From Acidobacteriota bacterium (GTDB lineage: Bacteria > Acidobacteriota > Blastocatellia > Pyrinomonadales > Pyrinomonadaceae): a stretch of 33,696 nt of DNA. The notes under the pieces are model-generated. The model worked only from the letters and a program-made list of their open reading frames with translations, was not told the DNA's origin and searched no databases. Shown piece by piece: positions 32,353-33,696 of the stretch. The stretch spans positions 1-33,696 of the forward strand of contig JAFDVK010000014.1 of assembly GCA_018269005.1 (NCBI GenBank). Reading direction: 5' to 3'. Position numbers and translations under genes: made by a program. How positions within the stretch are numbered: position 1 is the stretch's first letter; each line of letters begins with the position of its first letter.

Positions 32353-33696
32353 TCATTTTGAAAGCCCTCCGATCATTGTCAATATGCGGCCGGTGACGAC
32401 CTTTAGATCGGCGTCGATCTCGGCAAGGTCACGCGGCGGCTCAAAGACATAGAAGTGCCGGTTAAAGGGTATCTCGTAGCCGACGCGTGTCTTTTCGTGG
32501 TCGATCCACGCGTCCGCGGCATGCGGCAGCACCTCGCGTGCAAAATACGCCCCGATGTCGTCCTTTAGCGGCACATTCTCGGTATCGCGGAGTTCGGTGT
32601 CGGGTTCGGCGTCGCCGTTTTTGTCGAGGCAAATTTCGGCGTCAGGGTCACGCTCGCCCAAGGCTTGAATGATCGCCTTTTGCTGTTTCGCCGTCGGCTT
32701 GAATCCCGCGGCGGTCAAAGCCTTTTTGAGCTTTGGCAAAAAGACCGCACGATCCATAAACTTCTCGTCCGCGTCGAACGTTGCTAACGCGGACATCAGT
32801 TTGTCGAGCTCGTCGTCAGTAAAGAAAATATTCTTTCGCTTTTCGTCTGCGTTCATTGCCGCAAGCCGCTCGCGTCTTTCTCCATCAATGCGAAAATTCA
32901 GCCTCAGCGGCCGCTCGACCGTGATCGTCGAATAGCCAAAATCGTCGTTATCAAATATCTTGCTCCTCTGCCCTTGCGCAAATTCGCCATAGAGCCGCGT
33001 GATCTCGGCGATGTTTTCAGGCGAAAGCTCGTTCCGCTTTGAACCGAGCGATTTCCGCATTTTTACAAAAAGGTCGGCGGCGTTTATAAGCTGTATCTTG
33101 CCCTTACGCTCATCCGGCTTGTGGTTTGAGAGTATCCAGACGTATGTCGAAATGCCCGTGTTGTAGAACATATCGGTCGGCAGGGCGACGATCGCTTCGA
33201 GCAGGTCGTTCTCGATGATGTATTTGCGGATGTTCGATTCGCCCGAACCCGCTCCGCCGGTAAAAAGCGGCGAACCGTTGAGCACGATCCCGATCCGGCT
33301 CCCACCTTTTTTCGGATCACGCATTTTCGAGATCAGATGCAGCAGGAAAAGCAGGCTGCCGTCAGACACACGCGGCAGGCCGGGGCCAAAACGCCCGCCA
33401 AAACCCTGGCGTTCGTGCTCGTTGCGAACCGACGTCTCGATCTTTTTCCACTCAACGCCAAACGGCGGATTCGAGAGCATATAGTCAAAATCGCGTCCGG
33501 CATGGCCGTCGTCCGAGAGCGTGTTGCCAAAGATGATGTGCGAGATGTCCTGCCCTTTGAGCAGCATATCGGCCTTGCAAATGGCGTAGGATTCGGGGTT
33601 GAGTTCCTGGCCAAAGACGACGAGACGCGCCGCAGGGTTCATCTCGTGAAGATGCTCTTCGGCGATCGAGAGCATTCCGCCCGTGCCGGCCGTCGG
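32353..33696 (-). CDS. hsdM: Type I restriction enzyme M subunit (HsdM), N-terminus beyond the window
   Basis: The visible 447 residues belong to an N6-adenine DNA methyltransferase. At the window edge the frame reads PTAGTGGML, most of motif I (DPxxGTGG, S-adenosylmethionine binding), and MLSNPPFGVEW carries the catalytic motif IV NPPF. The C-terminal extension (VGYEIPFNRHFYVFEPP) matches longer HsdM proteins. The frame stays open to position 33696, so the N-terminal helical domain lies outside; an internal ATG at 33675 would cut motif I and is not the real start. It methylates the site defined by HsdS and is required for restriction by HsdR. Confidence 0.95.
   Translation of the reverse strand, partial: PTAGTGGMLSIAEEHLHEMNPAARLVVFGQELNPESYAICKADMLLKGQDISHIIFGNTLSDDGHAGRDFDYMLSNPPFGVEWKKIETSVRNEHERQGFGGRFGPGLPRVSDGSLLFLLHLISKMRDPKKGGSRIGIVLNGSPLFTGGAGSGESNIRKYIIENDLLEAIVALPTDMFYNTGISTYVWILSNHKPDERKGKIQLINAADLFVKMRKSLGSKRNELSPENIAEITRLYGEFAQGQRSKIFDNDDFGYSTITVERPLRLNFRIDGERRERLAAMNADEKRKNIFFTDDELDKLMSALATFDADEKFMDRAVFLPKLKKALTAAGFKPTAKQQKAIIQALGERDPDAEICLDKNGDAEPDTELRDTENVPLKDDIGAYFAREVLPHAADAWIDHEKTRVGYEIPFNRHFYVFEPPRDLAEIDADLKVVTGRILTMIGGLSK

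Overview
The window looks like a chromosomal segment of a Gram-negative, moderately GC-rich bacterium. My best guess is Acidobacteriota, class Blastocatellia (Pyrinomonadaceae-like). This rests on family habits: an overlapping pair of active and inactive M16 peptidases, a FecR/DUF6600-type secreted protein, a GAF protein with a long acidic linker, and frequent GTG/TTG starts with Shine-Dalgarno sites. No rRNA or marker gene confirms it.

Region 1 (1-576) holds a REP-associated tyrosine transposase (RAYT, IS200-like HUH enzyme) bracketed by short palindromes. Region 2 (577-13872, + strand) is a surface-polysaccharide cluster: two GT4 glycosyltransferases and a polytopic GT-C-like protein joined by 1-4 nt overlaps, a glutamine-dependent asparagine synthase-like amidotransferase, a short RmlA-like nucleotidyltransferase, an intruding NYN-domain gene, an RmlC-like cupin, a third GT4, a WecA/MraY-type phosphoglycosyl transferase fused to a CapD-type N-terminal module, a TPR/carbohydrate-binding-like protein, and an O-antigen ligase/polymerase. 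Together they could activate a sugar, load it on undecaprenyl phosphate, extend and modify the glycan, and polymerise or ligate it.

Region 3 (13803-22418) carries a large secreted TPR protein with a Pro/Thr-rich region (- strand, its 3' end overlapping the ligase gene), an unrecognised small protein, a GAF/coiled-coil protein with a clear promoter and terminator, a secreted SnoaL/DUF4440-like protein, and a secreted FecR-domain protein with a strong terminator. Region 4 (22419-25826) has palindromes, a short interspersed tandem repeat, a two-gene M16 peptidase operon and a small convergent gene. Region 5 (25823-27426) has an ImmA/IrrE-type metalloprotease, a phage CI-like helix-turn-helix regulator, a 31-bp tandem repeat between them, and tRNA-Thr(CGU). 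Region 6 (27557-33696, - strand) is a type I restriction-modification locus, hsdM (truncated by the window end), hsdS and hsdR, with each intergenic gap filled by palindromic arrays.

The most striking feature that ordinary genes do not explain is the family of two-hairpin palindromic modules, found beside the RAYT gene, at 22.5 kb, 26.5 kb and 30.6 kb, plus an inverted pair at 32.2 kb. They share a geometry (hairpin, 20-24 nt linker, hairpin) but differ in stem sequence.
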